Of a stretch of 64,000 nt of DNA, positions 34,111 to 45,433 are shown one piece after another; position 1 is the stretch's first letter; each line of letters begins with the position of its first letter. A program made the translations under genes and the position numbers. A model generated the notes under the pieces. That model did not search any database. It was not told the DNA's origin and saw only the letters and a program-made list of their open reading frames with translations. The stretch comes from Flavobacterium psychrophilum DSM 3660 = ATCC 49418. GTDB lineage: Bacteria > Bacteroidota > Bacteroidia > Flavobacteriales > Flavobacteriaceae. The DNA lies in the NCBI RefSeq assembly GCF_002217405.1, contig NZ_MUHE01000005.1, positions 62,001 to 126,000 on the forward strand. Direction: 5' to 3'.

Positions 34111-35727
34111 ATGTGCGGAATATTAGCAATCATTGGAAAAGGGAAAGATCAAGAATTAGTAAAAACATCATCTAAAAGAATGTCGCATCGTGGGCCAGAC
34201 GAAAGCGATTTACAGGTAACTAAAAACGGGCATATTTTAAGTCATGAGCGTTTGTCAATTATCGATTTGCATTCGGGACGTCAACCTATTCAAGGTTCTT
34301 CTTCAGCCTGGATGATTCACAATGGCGAAATATACAATCACCAAGAATTAAGAGACGGAGTTTTAAAACACCATACTTTTAGAACCAAATCAGATTCCGA
34401 AGTAATCGTGCATTTGTATGAAGAATTTGGGTATGATTTTCTGAATGTTTTAGATGGCGATTTCGCATTTGTAGTTATAAATGGCGACGATTATATTGCA
34501 GGTCGTGATCCAATGGGAGTGAAGCCTTTATACTACGGACTTGATGAAAGGGGTAGAATGTATTTTGCTTCCGAAATGAAACCTATTGCCGATCAATGTA
34601 AAACTTTTTTTACTTTTCCTCCAGGGCATTATTATACACCAAAAACAGGATTTGTTAAGTACTACAAACCAGAATATTGCGATTATAAAAAAGCAACAAA
34701 TACACTAGATTTAAAACTCATTCGAGACACATTAACAGAGGCAACTCGCAAAAGATTAATGAGCGATGTGCCAATTGGTGTGCTGCTTTCGGGAGGATTA
34801 GATTCGTCCTTAACATCATCTATTGCCTCAAGGTTATTGAAAGAAAAAGGCAAAACATTACATTCTTTTTCTATTGGTTTAGATGAAAATGCGCCCGATG
34901 CCAAAGCAGCTCGTAAGGTAGCAGAATTTTTAGGTACAAAACACCATGAGGTGCATTTTACTATCGAACAAGGAATTGAAATTTTAGATAAATTAATTTG
35001 GCATTTAGAAACATACGATGTGACTTCGGTAAGAGCCAGTACCCCCATGTATTTCTTATCGAAAGCAATTACCGATATGGGAATTAAAGTAGTCCTTTCT
35101 GGCGAAGGAGCCGATGAGATTTTCGGAGGATATTTGTATTTTAGAAACGCTCCAACAACAGAAGATTTTCAGAAAGAAACCATAGAGAGAGTTCAAAAAC
35201 TATTTACTGCCGATTTGCTTCGTGCCGATAAATCGACCATGGCACACGGACTCGAAGCTCGTGTCCCGTTCTTAGACAAAGCTTTTTTAGATGTTGCTAT
35301 GCTGATTAAACCAGAAGAAAAACAGCCGAAAACCTACGGCGGAAAAGAAAAATACATTCTTCGAAAAGCTTTCGATACACCAGACAATCCGTATCTTCCT
35401 GATGAAGTTTTATGGCGTCAAAAAGAGCAGTTTTCTGATGGAGTAGGATACAACTGGATCGATCAATTAATCGAATATTGTGCTTCAAAAGTAACTGACA
35501 AACAATTAGAATTGGCAAAAGAATTGTATTCTTACAACACACCAACTACTAAAGAAGCCTATTATTATAGAACGATTTTTCATAAATATTATCCACAACA
35601 AAGTGCTGCAGAAACAGTAAGGAAATGGATCCCGAAATGGCAAGAAAATCAAGATCCAAGCGGTCGTGCTAATGCTGCTCATGTGCAAGCAGATTTGGAG
35701 ATTGCAAAAGCTAGTATATTGCATTAG
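34111..35727 (+). CDS. asnB: asparagine synthetase B, glutamine-hydrolysing
   Basis: Makes asparagine from aspartate, ATP and glutamine. 538 aa. N-terminal Ntn glutaminase domain with nucleophile Cys2 (MCGILAIIG), 'MSHRGPDES' and 'LSHERLSIIDL'. The synthetase domain has the PP-loop 'GVLLSGGLDSSLTSSI', 'SGEGADEIFGGY' and 'GLEARVPFLDKAFLDVA'. Single gene, with a hairpin terminator after it. Confidence 0.97.
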   Translation: MCGILAIIGKGKDQELVKTSSKRMSHRGPDESDLQVTKNGHILSHERLSIIDLHSGRQPIQGSSSAWMIHNGEIYNHQELRDGVLKHHTFRTKSDSEVIVHLYEEFGYDFLNVLDGDFAFVVINGDDYIAGRDPMGVKPLYYGLDERGRMYFASEMKPIADQCKTFFTFPPGHYYTPKTGFVKYYKPEYCDYKKATNTLDLKLIRDTLTEATRKRLMSDVPIGVLLSGGLDSSLTSSIASRLLKEKGKTLHSFSIGLDENAPDAKAARKVAEFLGTKHHEVHFTIEQGIEILDKLIWHLETYDVTSVRASTPMYFLSKAITDMGIKVVLSGEGADEIFGGYLYFRNAPTTEDFQKETIERVQKLFTADLLRADKSTMAHGLEARVPFLDKAFLDVAMLIKPEEKQPKTYGGKEKYILRKAFDTPDNPYLPDEVLWRQKEQFSDGVGYNWIDQLIEYCASKVTDKQLELAKELYSYNTPTTKEAYYYRTIFHKYYPQQSAAETVRKWIPKWQENQDPSGRANAAHVQADLEIAKASILH

Positions 35728-35780
35728 TTTAAATTTCAAAAATAAATGTAAGAAGCATTATTTGTCAATAGTTTATCAGA

Positions 35781-35818
35781 TTTTCAAAAGAGTATTTTTT
35801 AAATATTTCTTTTGAAAA
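35781..35818 (+). terminator. hairpin after asnB
   Basis: TTTTCAAAAGA (35781-35791) and TCTTTTGAAAA (35808-35818) form an 11-bp AT-rich stem with a 16-nt loop, about 55 bp after the asnB stop; the T-tract is weak. Confidence 0.5.
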
Positions 35819-35965
35819 TTTGATTTTTACAGTCATTAGTTTTTTTCTATTGATTTTTTCTATTCATTTTTGAAATTGTCATTGCTATTGAATTTTTATT
35901 AATAAACTGTTGATAACTTCATGACTAAATCGTAGGTTTTGGTTTCAAAATCATTTGCAATAGTA

Positions 35966-35973
35966 TATATTTG
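35966..35973 (+). promoter_or_regulatory. -7 promoter element of gyrB
   Basis: TATATTTG, an exact match to TAnnTTTG, 38 bp before the gyrB ATG; the nearest upstream TTTG at longer spacing is 24 nt away (35938-35941). Confidence 0.55.
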
Positions 35974-35981
35974 CGTGTTAG

Positions 35982-37955
<1,974 letters not shown>

Positions 37956-37981
37956 AATCATTAATTAGGTGGTAAAATATC

Positions 37982-38134
37982 GCTTAATTCTGCAACAAAC
38001 CGTATTTTAATATTTAGGTTTTACTGCAAGGGTTTTACTTTTCGTTACAAACAAAGTTCGCTGAATTGCAATAAAAATAAAAGCTGCGTAAAGTGATTTC
38101 TAACCAAAAAATACTGTAATAAATGCAATTAAGC
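37982..38134. repeat. intergenic repeat family 1, decayed copy A
   Basis: Bounded by GCTTAATT (37982-37989) and AATTAAGC (38127-38134). The interior ATTTAGGTTTTACTGCAAGG, CTTTTCGTTACAA and AATACTGTAATAAATGC parallels the element at 42494-42617. It fills most of the 247-bp gap between gyrB and mdh. Confidence 0.6.
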
Positions 38135-38202
38135 TTAAAATAATCAAATAAGAGAATAACCGAATAAAAAACCGAATAAACAAATAACCAAAAAACTTAA
38201 AA

Positions 38203-39138
38203 ATGAAAGTTACAATAGTAGGAGCAGGGAATGTAGGAGCGTCTTGTGCAGATGTTATTTCTTATAGAGGAATTGCAAGTGAAGTAGTATTATTAGATAT
38301 CAAAGAAGGTTTTGCTGAAGGAAAAGCCATGGATATCATGCAATGTGCTACCAACACAGGTTTTAATACACAATTATCGGGAGTTACAAACGATTATACA
38401 AAAACAGCAAACAGTGATGTTGTTGTAATTACTTCTGGAATTCCAAGAAAACCAGGAATGACTCGTGAGGAATTAATAGGTATCAATGCTGGAATCGTTA
38501 AGTCGGTTGTAGAAAACGTATTGGTACATTCTCCAAATACTATTGTAGTAGTGGTTTCAAACCCAATGGATACAATGACTTACCTAGCATTGAAAGCTAC
38601 AGGTTTACCAAAAAATAGAATTATAGGAATGGGTGGTGCTTTAGATAGCTCACGTTTCAGATATTACTTATCTAAAGCATTAGACAAACCTGCAAACGAT
38701 GTTTCGGCAATGGTTATAGGTGGTCACGGCGATACAACTATGATTCCTCTTACTAGATTAGCCTCTTATAACGGAATTCCAGTTTCAGAATTTCTTTCTC
38801 AAGAGCAATTAGAAAAAGTTACTGCAGATACTATGGTTGGGGGAGCAACATTAACAGGATTATTAGGTACTTCTGCTTGGTATGCTCCTGGCGCATCTGT
38901 AGCATATTTAGTAGATAGCATTCTGAACAATCAAAAGAAAATGATTGCCTGCTCTGTAATGTTAGACGGAGAATACGGCCAATCTGATATTTGTATAGGT
39001 GTTCCTTGTATCATTGGTAAAAACGGGATAGAAGAAATAGTTACTATAAACTTAAACGATAATGAAAAAGCATTATTTGCAAAAAGCGCAGAAGCTGTTC
39101 GTAATATGAATGCCGATTTAAAATCAGTTTTAGCCTAA
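38203..39138 (+). CDS. mdh: malate dehydrogenase
   Basis: NAD-dependent TCA-cycle enzyme of the LDH-like MDH type, 311 aa. 'VTIVGAGNVGASCADVI' (nucleotide loop), 'GIPRKPGMTREELIGINAGI' with the substrate-loop Arg residues that mark MDH rather than LDH, 'VVVSNPMDTMTYLA', 'GMGGALDSSRFRYYLS' and catalytic His in 'VIGGHGDTTMIPL'. Appears monocistronic; a CACAAAG repeat and the secDF promoter follow. Confidence 0.97.
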   Translation: MKVTIVGAGNVGASCADVISYRGIASEVVLLDIKEGFAEGKAMDIMQCATNTGFNTQLSGVTNDYTKTANSDVVVITSGIPRKPGMTREELIGINAGIVKSVVENVLVHSPNTIVVVVSNPMDTMTYLALKATGLPKNRIIGMGGALDSSRFRYYLSKALDKPANDVSAMVIGGHGDTTMIPLTRLASYNGIPVSEFLSQEQLEKVTADTMVGGATLTGLLGTSAWYAPGASVAYLVDSILNNQKKMIACSVMLDGEYGQSDICIGVPCIIGKNGIEEIVTINLNDNEKALFAKSAEAVRNMNADLKSVLA

Positions 39139-39142
39139 CTAC

Positions 39143-39190
39143 TTAGCCACAAAGAGCGAAAAGAATTTCACAAAGTACACAAAGAATCTA
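39143..39190. repeat. 'CCACAAAG' intergenic repeat, copy 5
   Basis: TTAGCCACAAAGAGCG, TTTCACAAAGTACACAAAG, directly after the mdh stop; same word pattern as copies at 3487, 13067 and 15076. Confidence 0.55.
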
Positions 39191-39240
39191 AATCTTACCT
39201 AACTTTGCGAAATTCTTACCCAACTTTGGGGTTAAATTTA

Positions 39241-39284
39241 TATATTTGCACGTTTTGTAAAAATACGATAGTTTTGTCGTATTT
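39241..39284 (+). promoter_or_regulatory. secDF promoter -7 element and 5' leader hairpin
   Basis: TATATTTG (39241-39248) is an exact -7 match 85 bp before secDF. The predicted transcript starts near 39254 and soon forms AAATACGA-TAGTTTTG-TCGTATTT (39261-39284). The hairpin has no U-tract, so it is not an intrinsic terminator. Confidence 0.5.
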
Positions 39285-39333
39285 CTATAAACCAAAATAA
39301 ACAAACCAAAGAATTAATTAATTTTTACACAGA

Positions 39334-42318
39334 ATGCATAATAGAGGACTTATTAAATTTATTGCAATAATATTTGCACTGGTAAGTATTTACCAACTTT
39401 CTTTCACATTTGTTGCTAATAAAGTAAAAAGTGATGCAAAAGCTTTTGCAGCTGGAAAACCAGAAAACGAAGTAAAATATCTTGACTCGATAGGAAAAGA
39501 AAATGTCTTTAACCTTGGTTTCACAAACTTCACCTACGATGAGGTAAAAACAAAACAAATTAACAAAGGTCTTGACCTAGAAGGTGGTATCAATGTAATA
39601 CTGCAAATCTCTGTTAAAGATGTTTTGAAACAATTAGCTAATAACTCTACAAATCCAGTATTTGTTAAGTCATTGGCCGACGCAAAAAACAATCAAAAAG
39701 GAAATCAGACTTACTTAAACGCCTTTTATGATGCTTTTGATGCAAATTCTAACGGAACTACATTGCTATCTTCTCCAGATATTTTTGGAAACAGAAATTT
39801 AGCCGAAGAGATTAAAATGCAAATGTCTGATTCTGACGCTAAAAAAATAATTAACAAAAAAGTTGAAGAATCTATCGAAAGTGCTTTTAGAGTACTTCGT
39901 GAGCGTATAGACAAATTTGGTGTTACACAACCTAATATTGTAAAATTAGGAACTTCTGGGCGTATTCTTGTAGAGCTTCCAGGTGCCAAAGATGTAGATA
40001 GAGCTAAAAAATTATTATCAAGTACAGCACAATTAGAATTTTGGGAAACATTAAAAGTTGACGAAATAGGTAGTTATTTAGGTTCTGTAAATGAAGCTTT
40101 AAAGAAAACAGAAAAAGCAACAGTAGCCGTAGATACTGCAAAAAGTAAAACTTCTTCTAAAATTGAAGGATTATTAGTAGATAAAACTACAAAAGATTCG
40201 ACTGCTACTAAAAAAGCAGATGCTGGACCATTTTTTAACAAAATCGTAAGTGGCGGACAGCAAGGAAGCCCAGTATTAGCTTATGTAAAATCTAAAGATA
40301 CAGCAGTAATTAATGCTTATTTCAAACGTTCAGATATCAAAGCTTTATTGCCAAGTAATTTAGTAGACACTAGATTTGTTTGGGGAAAACCATCTGCAAA
40401 AACAGGTGATGTTGTCGAATTGTACGCATTAAAAGGAAATAGAACAAATACGCCTCCTATGAGTGGTAGCGTACTTTTGGACGCTTCTAATTCGTATGAT
40501 CAAACAGGGAAACCATCGGTAACAATGCAAATGAGTGGTAAAGGAGCAAAAATCTGGGAAGAACTAACAGGAAGAGCTTATACTCAAAAAAGTAATATTG
40601 CAATTGTTTTAGACAATATCGTTTACTCTGCTCCAGGTGTTTCTTCTGGACCAATTTCTGGTGGACGTTCTGAAATTTCCGGATCATTTACTATAGATGA
40701 AACTAAAGATCTAGCTAACGTTTTGCGTGCTGGTAAATTACCTGCAGCCGCAGAAATAGTGCAGTCTGAAGTAGTAGGGCCATCATTAGGGCAAAAAGCA
40801 ATAGATAGTGGTTTAAATTCTTCTATCGTTGGTTTATTACTTGTGTCATTATGGATGTTAATCTATTATGGAAAATCAGCTTGGTATGCAAACATTGCAT
40901 TAGGGGTTAATTTATTATTCCTTTTTGGTGTAATGGCAAGTTTCGGTTTCGTATTAACATTGCCAGGTATTGCAGGTATCGTTTTAACAATGGGTACAGC
41001 AGTAGATGCTAATATTATTATATACGAACGAGCAAAAGAAGAATTGCGTGCAGGATTAAGTCTAGATGAAGCGGTTAAAAAATCTTTCAGTTGGACAGGG
41101 GCTATGCGTTCTATTATCGATGCAAACGTAACACATATTTTAACAGGATCTATTCTTTATATTTTTGGAACAGGACCTATCAAAGGTTTTGCATTAACTT
41201 TATTAATAGGTATTATCACTTCATTATTTACATCTATTTTTATTACAAGAATATTTTTAGATAGAGCTGTTGCAAAAGGAACCAAATTAGAATTTGCCAA
41301 TAGTTGGTCTAAAGATTGGTTTACAGGTTTCAATTTCGACTTCTTGAAAATTAAAAAAGGAACGTATATATTCTCATCTTGTGTTATTATTGTCAGTTTA
41401 GTTTCTATATTCTTTGTAAATGGATTAGACCAAGGTGTAGATTTTGTTGGCGGAAGAACTTTTCAAGTTAAATTTGAAAAACCAGTAGAACCAACAGCAA
41501 TTGCAGCCGAATTATCAAAGAAAGACGTTTTTGAAAGTGCAGAAGCCAAAATTTTTGGTACAGAAGATCAACTTAAAATAACTACAAAATATAAAATTAA
41601 AGAAGAAGGAGTAAGTGTTGATACAGAAGTGAATAAAAAATTGTACAATGCTCTTAAACCTCATTTTTCTCCAAGTATGACTTATGAGAAGTTTATAAAC
41701 TCTTACGAAGGTAAAGAATTTGGTGTATTGCAAGCTTCAAAAATAAGTCCAGCTATTTCAGCAGATATCAAAACAAACTCTTTCTGGGCTGTTTTAGGCG
41801 CAATGTTGGTAGTAGGTCTTTATTTAGTGCTTTCTTTCCGTAAATTAGGATATTCATTAGGCGCAATTGCAGCAGTTCTGCATGATGTTGTATTTGTATT
41901 GGGTATTTACTCTTTATGTTATAAATTTATGCCTTTCCACATGGAAATGGATCAGCATTTTATTGCAGCAATCCTTACCGTGATTGGTTACTCGATGAAT
42001 GACACTGTTATTGTATTTGACAGGATTAGAGAGTTCCTTGCTGGAAACAGAAAAGGAAACTTTAATCAAATCGTAAATGACTCTATTAATACTACATTAT
42101 CTAGAACAATCAATACTTCATTAACTATGTTATTGGTATTGTTAATCATGTTTATCTTTGGTGGAGAATCTATTAGAGGGTTTATCTTCGCAATGTTAGT
42201 AGGTATTGCAGTAGGAACTTATTCCTCTTTATTTATTGCAACTCCAGTATTAGTTGATACAATGTCTGCAAAAGACAAAGAAGAAATAGATACAAGACAT
42301 GCTAATGCAAACGTATAA
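39334..42318 (+). CDS. secDF: protein translocase SecDF fusion
   Basis: 994-residue fusion of SecD and SecF, the usual form in Bacteroidota. It uses the proton gradient to pull exported proteins through SecYEG. N-terminal TM ('FIAIIFALVSIYQLSFTFV'), SecD P1 region with 'KGLDLEGGINVILQI' (D1 motif), 'FRVLRERIDKFGV' and 'ILVELPGAKDVDRAKKLL'. Five SecD TM helices follow, including 'GIAGIVLTMGTAVDANIIIYERAKEEL'. The SecF half begins about residue 665 with 'GLDQGVDFVGGRTFQVKF' and 'VIGYSMNDTVIVFDRIREF'. Low-complexity Lys/Ser/Thr-rich linker about 250-300. Confidence 0.97.
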   Translation: MHNRGLIKFIAIIFALVSIYQLSFTFVANKVKSDAKAFAAGKPENEVKYLDSIGKENVFNLGFTNFTYDEVKTKQINKGLDLEGGINVILQISVKDVLKQLANNSTNPVFVKSLADAKNNQKGNQTYLNAFYDAFDANSNGTTLLSSPDIFGNRNLAEEIKMQMSDSDAKKIINKKVEESIESAFRVLRERIDKFGVTQPNIVKLGTSGRILVELPGAKDVDRAKKLLSSTAQLEFWETLKVDEIGSYLGSVNEALKKTEKATVAVDTAKSKTSSKIEGLLVDKTTKDSTATKKADAGPFFNKIVSGGQQGSPVLAYVKSKDTAVINAYFKRSDIKALLPSNLVDTRFVWGKPSAKTGDVVELYALKGNRTNTPPMSGSVLLDASNSYDQTGKPSVTMQMSGKGAKIWEELTGRAYTQKSNIAIVLDNIVYSAPGVSSGPISGGRSEISGSFTIDETKDLANVLRAGKLPAAAEIVQSEVVGPSLGQKAIDSGLNSSIVGLLLVSLWMLIYYGKSAWYANIALGVNLLFLFGVMASFGFVLTLPGIAGIVLTMGTAVDANIIIYERAKEELRAGLSLDEAVKKSFSWTGAMRSIIDANVTHILTGSILYIFGTGPIKGFALTLLIGIITSLFTSIFITRIFLDRAVAKGTKLEFANSWSKDWFTGFNFDFLKIKKGTYIFSSCVIIVSLVSIFFVNGLDQGVDFVGGRTFQVKFEKPVEPTAIAAELSKKDVFESAEAKIFGTEDQLKITTKYKIKEEGVSVDTEVNKKLYNALKPHFSPSMTYEKFINSYEGKEFGVLQASKISPAISADIKTNSFWAVLGAMLVVGLYLVLSFRKLGYSLGAIAAVLHDVVFVLGIYSLCYKFMPFHMEMDQHFIAAILTVIGYSMNDTVIVFDRIREFLAGNRKGNFNQIVNDSINTTLSRTINTSLTMLLVLLIMFIFGGESIRGFIFAMLVGIAVGTYSSLFIATPVLVDTMSAKDKEEIDTRHANANV

Positions 42319-42346
42319 TAATCTTTTTAAGATATAATATTAAAAA

Positions 42347-42382
42347 AATCCTTCGTTGCAAAACGAAGGATTTTTTTTTTTA
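42347..42382 (+). terminator. secDF terminator
   Basis: AATCCTTCGTT-GCAA-AACGAAGGATT, an 11-bp perfect stem with tetraloop followed by ten or more T, about 30 bp after the secDF stop. Confidence 0.93.
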
Positions 42383-42493
42383 ATATTTCGATATTGAGCC
42401 TGAAATATTTACCATAATTTCCAGTTTATACCTTCCTTTTATGTTAAAAAAAACACAGGCTTAATTATACAATAAACAGTTTTTTAAAATTTC

Positions 42494-42617
42494 ATTATTT
42501 AGGCATTACCGCAAGGGTCGTGCTTTTTGTTGCAACCGTATTTTGCTGAAATTTGATAAAAACAAATGTATATCAAGTAATGCCTAACGCAAAATACTGT
42601 GATAAATAGAATTAAGC
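42494..42617. repeat. intergenic repeat family 1, decayed copy B
   Basis: ATTTAGGCATTACCGCAAGG, GTCGTGCTTTTTGTTGCAA ... AGTAATGCCTAACGC, AATACTGT.ATAAAT and AATTAAGC. TTAGGCATTAC pairs with GTAATGCCTAA as an 11-bp inverted repeat. Closest relative in the window is 37982-38134. It fills most of the 329-bp gap before the tRNA-binding protein gene. Confidence 0.65.
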
Positions 42618-42647
42618 CATTTTACCAAATACAATAATTTAAAATAG

Positions 42648-42986
42648 ATGAATACAATAACTTGGTCAGATTTCGAAAAAGTAGAGATGAGAATAGGAAC
42701 AATTATCGCAGTAAATGATTTTCCAGAAGCCAGAAAACCTGCATACCAACTCATGATCGATTTTGGAACTGAAGTAGGTGTAAAAAAAACATCAGCACAA
42801 ATTACAAAATGTTACACGAAAGATTATTTGCTAAACAAACAAATTGTTGCAGTGGTTAATTTTCCTGCAAAGCAAATAGGCAAGTTTATGAGCGAATGTT
42901 TAGTTCTTGGCTCGATAGGAAGCGATGGTCATATTGTTTTACTTTCTTCAGATAGTAGGGTAGAGAATGGCTTGAAAATTGGATAA
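42648..42986 (+). CDS. CsaA-like tRNA-binding domain protein
   Basis: 112 aa, a stand-alone OB-fold of the EMAP-II/Trbp111/CsaA type: 'WSDFEKVEMRIGTIIAVNDFPEARKPAYQLMIDFG', 'KKTSAQITKCYT', 'QIVAVVNFPAKQIGKFMSECLVLG'. Family members bind tRNA or act as export-related chaperones; in this cell the role is unknown. Single gene between secDF and a convergent DUF3276 gene, sharing a bidirectional terminator with it. Confidence 0.92.
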   Translation: MNTITWSDFEKVEMRIGTIIAVNDFPEARKPAYQLMIDFGTEVGVKKTSAQITKCYTKDYLLNKQIVAVVNFPAKQIGKFMSECLVLGSIGSDGHIVLLSSDSRVENGLKIG

Positions 42987-42988
42987 AA

Positions 42989-43023
42989 AAAAGTTCGAAA
43001 AAAAAATAATTTCGAACTTTTTT
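42989..43023. terminator. bidirectional terminator
   Basis: AAAAGTTCGAA (42989-42999) and TTCGAACTTTT (43011-43021) with flanking A- and T-runs on both sides, between convergent genes. Confidence 0.88.
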
Positions 43024-43032
43024 AAGTATTCA

Positions 43033-43416
43033 TTAAATGTCATCAAAATCTATGTTAGTAAAACTTTCTGTAGATGGTATTTCGCCAGATGATTTATCTG
43101 AAAGGTATTCTTTTTTAAAATCCTTTTGGTGTCTTTCAGATATTACTTCTTCACCTTTGTTGTTTAGGACATAAGAAGTCATTTCTTCGAGAATTTCAGC
43201 GAAAGCGGTAAAATCTTCTTTGTACAAATATATTTTATGCTTTTTGAAGTGAAAAGAGCCATCTTCTTCGGTAAATTTTTTGCTTTCGGTTATGGTAATG
43301 TAATAATCATCAGCTTTTGTAGAGCGGACATCAAAAAAATAAGTTCTTCTTCCTGCTCTTAATACTTTAGAAAAAATTTCTTCCTTTTCTAACATATCAT
43401 TTTCATTTCTATTCAT
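43033..43416 (-). CDS. DUF3276 (PUR-alpha-like) protein
   Basis: 127 aa. 'EIFSKVLRAGRRTYFFDVRSTKADDYYITITESKK' and 'FHFKKHKIYLYKEDFTAFAEILEEMTSYV' match the DUF3276 family, whose fold resembles the PUR repeat of eukaryotic Pur-alpha and binds single-stranded nucleic acids. It is nearly universal in Bacteroidota. The start ATG gives MNRNENDMLEKEE; a second Met at codon 8 is also possible. It may be co-transcribed after the ABC exporter (62-bp gap) or have its own promoter. Confidence 0.9.
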   Translation of the reverse strand: MNRNENDMLEKEEIFSKVLRAGRRTYFFDVRSTKADDYYITITESKKFTEEDGSFHFKKHKIYLYKEDFTAFAEILEEMTSYVLNNKGEEVISERHQKDFKKEYLSDKSSGEIPSTESFTNIDFDDI

Positions 43417-43478
43417 TCTGTGGGTTTTTGGTTGTTTGTTTCGTCAAAAGTGAAAAAAAAAATAGTACAAAACAACAA

Positions 43479-45239
43479 TTATAACATTTCTTTTTCGGCA
43501 ATTTGTTTCAAATACAATGCTTTGTAATATCCGTCTTGGTTTACTAATTGATTATGAGTGCCTTCTTGTACTATTTTTCCACCATCAATGATAATAATTT
43601 TATCTGCATTTTTTGCTGAGGAAACCCTGTGGCTCACAATTATGGTTGTTTTGTCCTTGCAAATGATTTGAAGGTTGTTGAGAATAGTTTCTTCGGTTTC
43701 GGTATCTACTGCAGATAAACAATCGTCTAATAATAAAATTTTGGGATTACTAATAATGGCTCGTGCAATAGAAACTCGTTGTTTTTGCCCACCAGAAAGC
43801 GTAATGCCTCGTTCGCCAAGAATGGTTTTGTACTTATCCTTAAAACCGATAATATTATTATGAACCACAGCATTTTTTGCCGCAGTAATGACTTCTTCAT
43901 CGGAAGCATTTTCTTTTCCAAACTTAATATTGTTTTTTATAGTATCGGAAAATAAAAAGGCGTCTTGTGGTACAACACCTATACTATTTCGTAAATCTTT
44001 TAGGTTTGCTTCTGGAAGTTGTACGCCATCAATTGTAATATTGCCTAAAGTAGGATCGTATAATCTACTTATTAATGATAAAATAGTCGATTTTCCTGAG
44101 CCAGTTCTTCCAATAATAGCTAGTGTTTCGCCTTTATTTACCGAAAAACTAATATTGTCTAACGCTTTAATATTCGTATCTTGGTAAATAAGTGAAACCT
44201 TGTCGAATTTTATATTTCCATTAAAAGTCATTGGAGCGAAATTGTTGTTTTTAATCTCGGGTTCAATTTTCAGAAACTCATTAATACGTTTTTGAGACGC
44301 TGCTGCTTCCTGTACCAATGATGAAACCCAGCCTATTGTAGCAACTGGCCAAACTAACATATTTACATCTAGGATAAATGTGGCAATATCTCCAATAGAT
44401 TTGATGCTGCCGCTGATATACATCATGCCTCCCAAAAAAACAACCAGCAGATTGCAAATACCTATTAGGAGTAGAATAAGCGGACTAAATAATGCTTGTG
44501 TTTTTGCTAACTTTAGGCTCTTTTCATTACTTTGTTGGGTGAGAATGTCAAATTCTTCTTGTTTAACAGTTTCAATGCTATAAGCCTTGATTACCCTAAT
44601 TCCTGAAAAAATTTCTTGAGAAAAACTAGATAAAGCTGATAAATTTTCTTGAAAAATGGTACTGCGAGAATTAATTTTGGTACTTAATCTGAAAATTAAA
44701 TAAGCAAGAATTGGTAATGGCAAAAGTGTATATAAGGTAAGTAAAGGAGAAATCTGACACATATATATAATAATAATTGTAAAACTAATAACGGTATTAA
44801 TGGTGTACATAACCGCTGGTCCAACGTACATTCTTACACGGCTTACATCTTCGCTAATACGATTCATCAAATCGCCAGTTCTGTTTTGCTTGTAAAAATT
44901 TTGAGTTAAATGTTCATATTGTTTAAAAATTTCATTTTTCAAATCAAATTCGATATGCCTAGACATAACGATAAGCATCTGGCGCATAAAAAAAGTTAAT
45001 ATAGCTGCTAATATTGTGGTTCCTAAAATTAATAAAATATTTTCAAGCAGGATTTCCCTCACAATAAGAGGGTTTGATTTGTTTAATTTTAAATGGTCTT
45101 CGATAGCAGTTATCGAGCTTCCAATTAATTTTGGCGTAAATAATGAAAATATTCTTGCCGCAATAGTAAATAATATTCCTAACAAAAAATGATATTTATA
45201 TTTGAGAAAATAAGGGTTTAAATAACGTAGTTCTTTCAT
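43479..45239 (-). CDS. ABC exporter, fused permease-ATPase (MsbA-like)
   Basis: 586-residue half-transporter. Six-helix transmembrane domain in the first ~310 residues ('YHFLLGILFTIAARIFSLF', 'NTVISFTIIIIYMCQI', 'ALFSPLILLLIGICNLLVVFLGGMMYI'). The NBD has Walker A 'IIGRTGSGKSTIL', Q-loop 'VVPQDAFLFSDTI', signature 'LSGGQKQRVSIARAI', Walker B 'ILLLDDCLSAVD' (with Cys-Leu after the Asp pair where Glu normally follows Asp) and 'IIVSHRVSSAKNAD'. The Walker B catalytic Glu position reads Asp ('LLLDDCLS'), as in heterodimer-type subunits, so a second subunit may exist. Substrate (lipid or drug) unknown. Confidence 0.9.
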   Translation of the reverse strand: MKELRYLNPYFLKYKYHFLLGILFTIAARIFSLFTPKLIGSSITAIEDHLKLNKSNPLIVREILLENILLILGTTILAAILTFFMRQMLIVMSRHIEFDLKNEIFKQYEHLTQNFYKQNRTGDLMNRISEDVSRVRMYVGPAVMYTINTVISFTIIIIYMCQISPLLTLYTLLPLPILAYLIFRLSTKINSRSTIFQENLSALSSFSQEIFSGIRVIKAYSIETVKQEEFDILTQQSNEKSLKLAKTQALFSPLILLLIGICNLLVVFLGGMMYISGSIKSIGDIATFILDVNMLVWPVATIGWVSSLVQEAAASQKRINEFLKIEPEIKNNNFAPMTFNGNIKFDKVSLIYQDTNIKALDNISFSVNKGETLAIIGRTGSGKSTILSLISRLYDPTLGNITIDGVQLPEANLKDLRNSIGVVPQDAFLFSDTIKNNIKFGKENASDEEVITAAKNAVVHNNIIGFKDKYKTILGERGITLSGGQKQRVSIARAIISNPKILLLDDCLSAVDTETEETILNNLQIICKDKTTIIVSHRVSSAKNADKIIIIDGGKIVQEGTHNQLVNQDGYYKALYLKQIAEKEML

Positions 45240-45357
45240 TTTTTGTGATAATTGTGTATAAATGCTATTTTTTTTAATAAAAACAGTTAATTGTTTAAAT
45301 ATTTGATTATTATGTAATTGCGAAATTGATAATTTTTTATTAAAAATAAGCTTTTGT

Positions 45358-45390
45358 TTTGTGAATTTATGAATTAAAAATGTAATTTTG
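45358..45390 (+). promoter_or_regulatory. promoter of the Glu/Leu/Phe/Val dehydrogenase gene
   Basis: TTTG (45358-45361), 21 nt, TAATTTTG (45383-45390): both Bacteroidota promoter elements at acceptable spacing, 43 bp before the ATG. Confidence 0.7.
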
Positions 45391-45433
45391 AAACGACTTT
45401 TTAAAAAGTTCCAACCTAAAAAAAATATTCATT

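Noticed and set aside
43675..44187. plus-strand frames opposite the ABC exporter
   Set aside because: Shadows of the conserved ABC exporter; no independent features.
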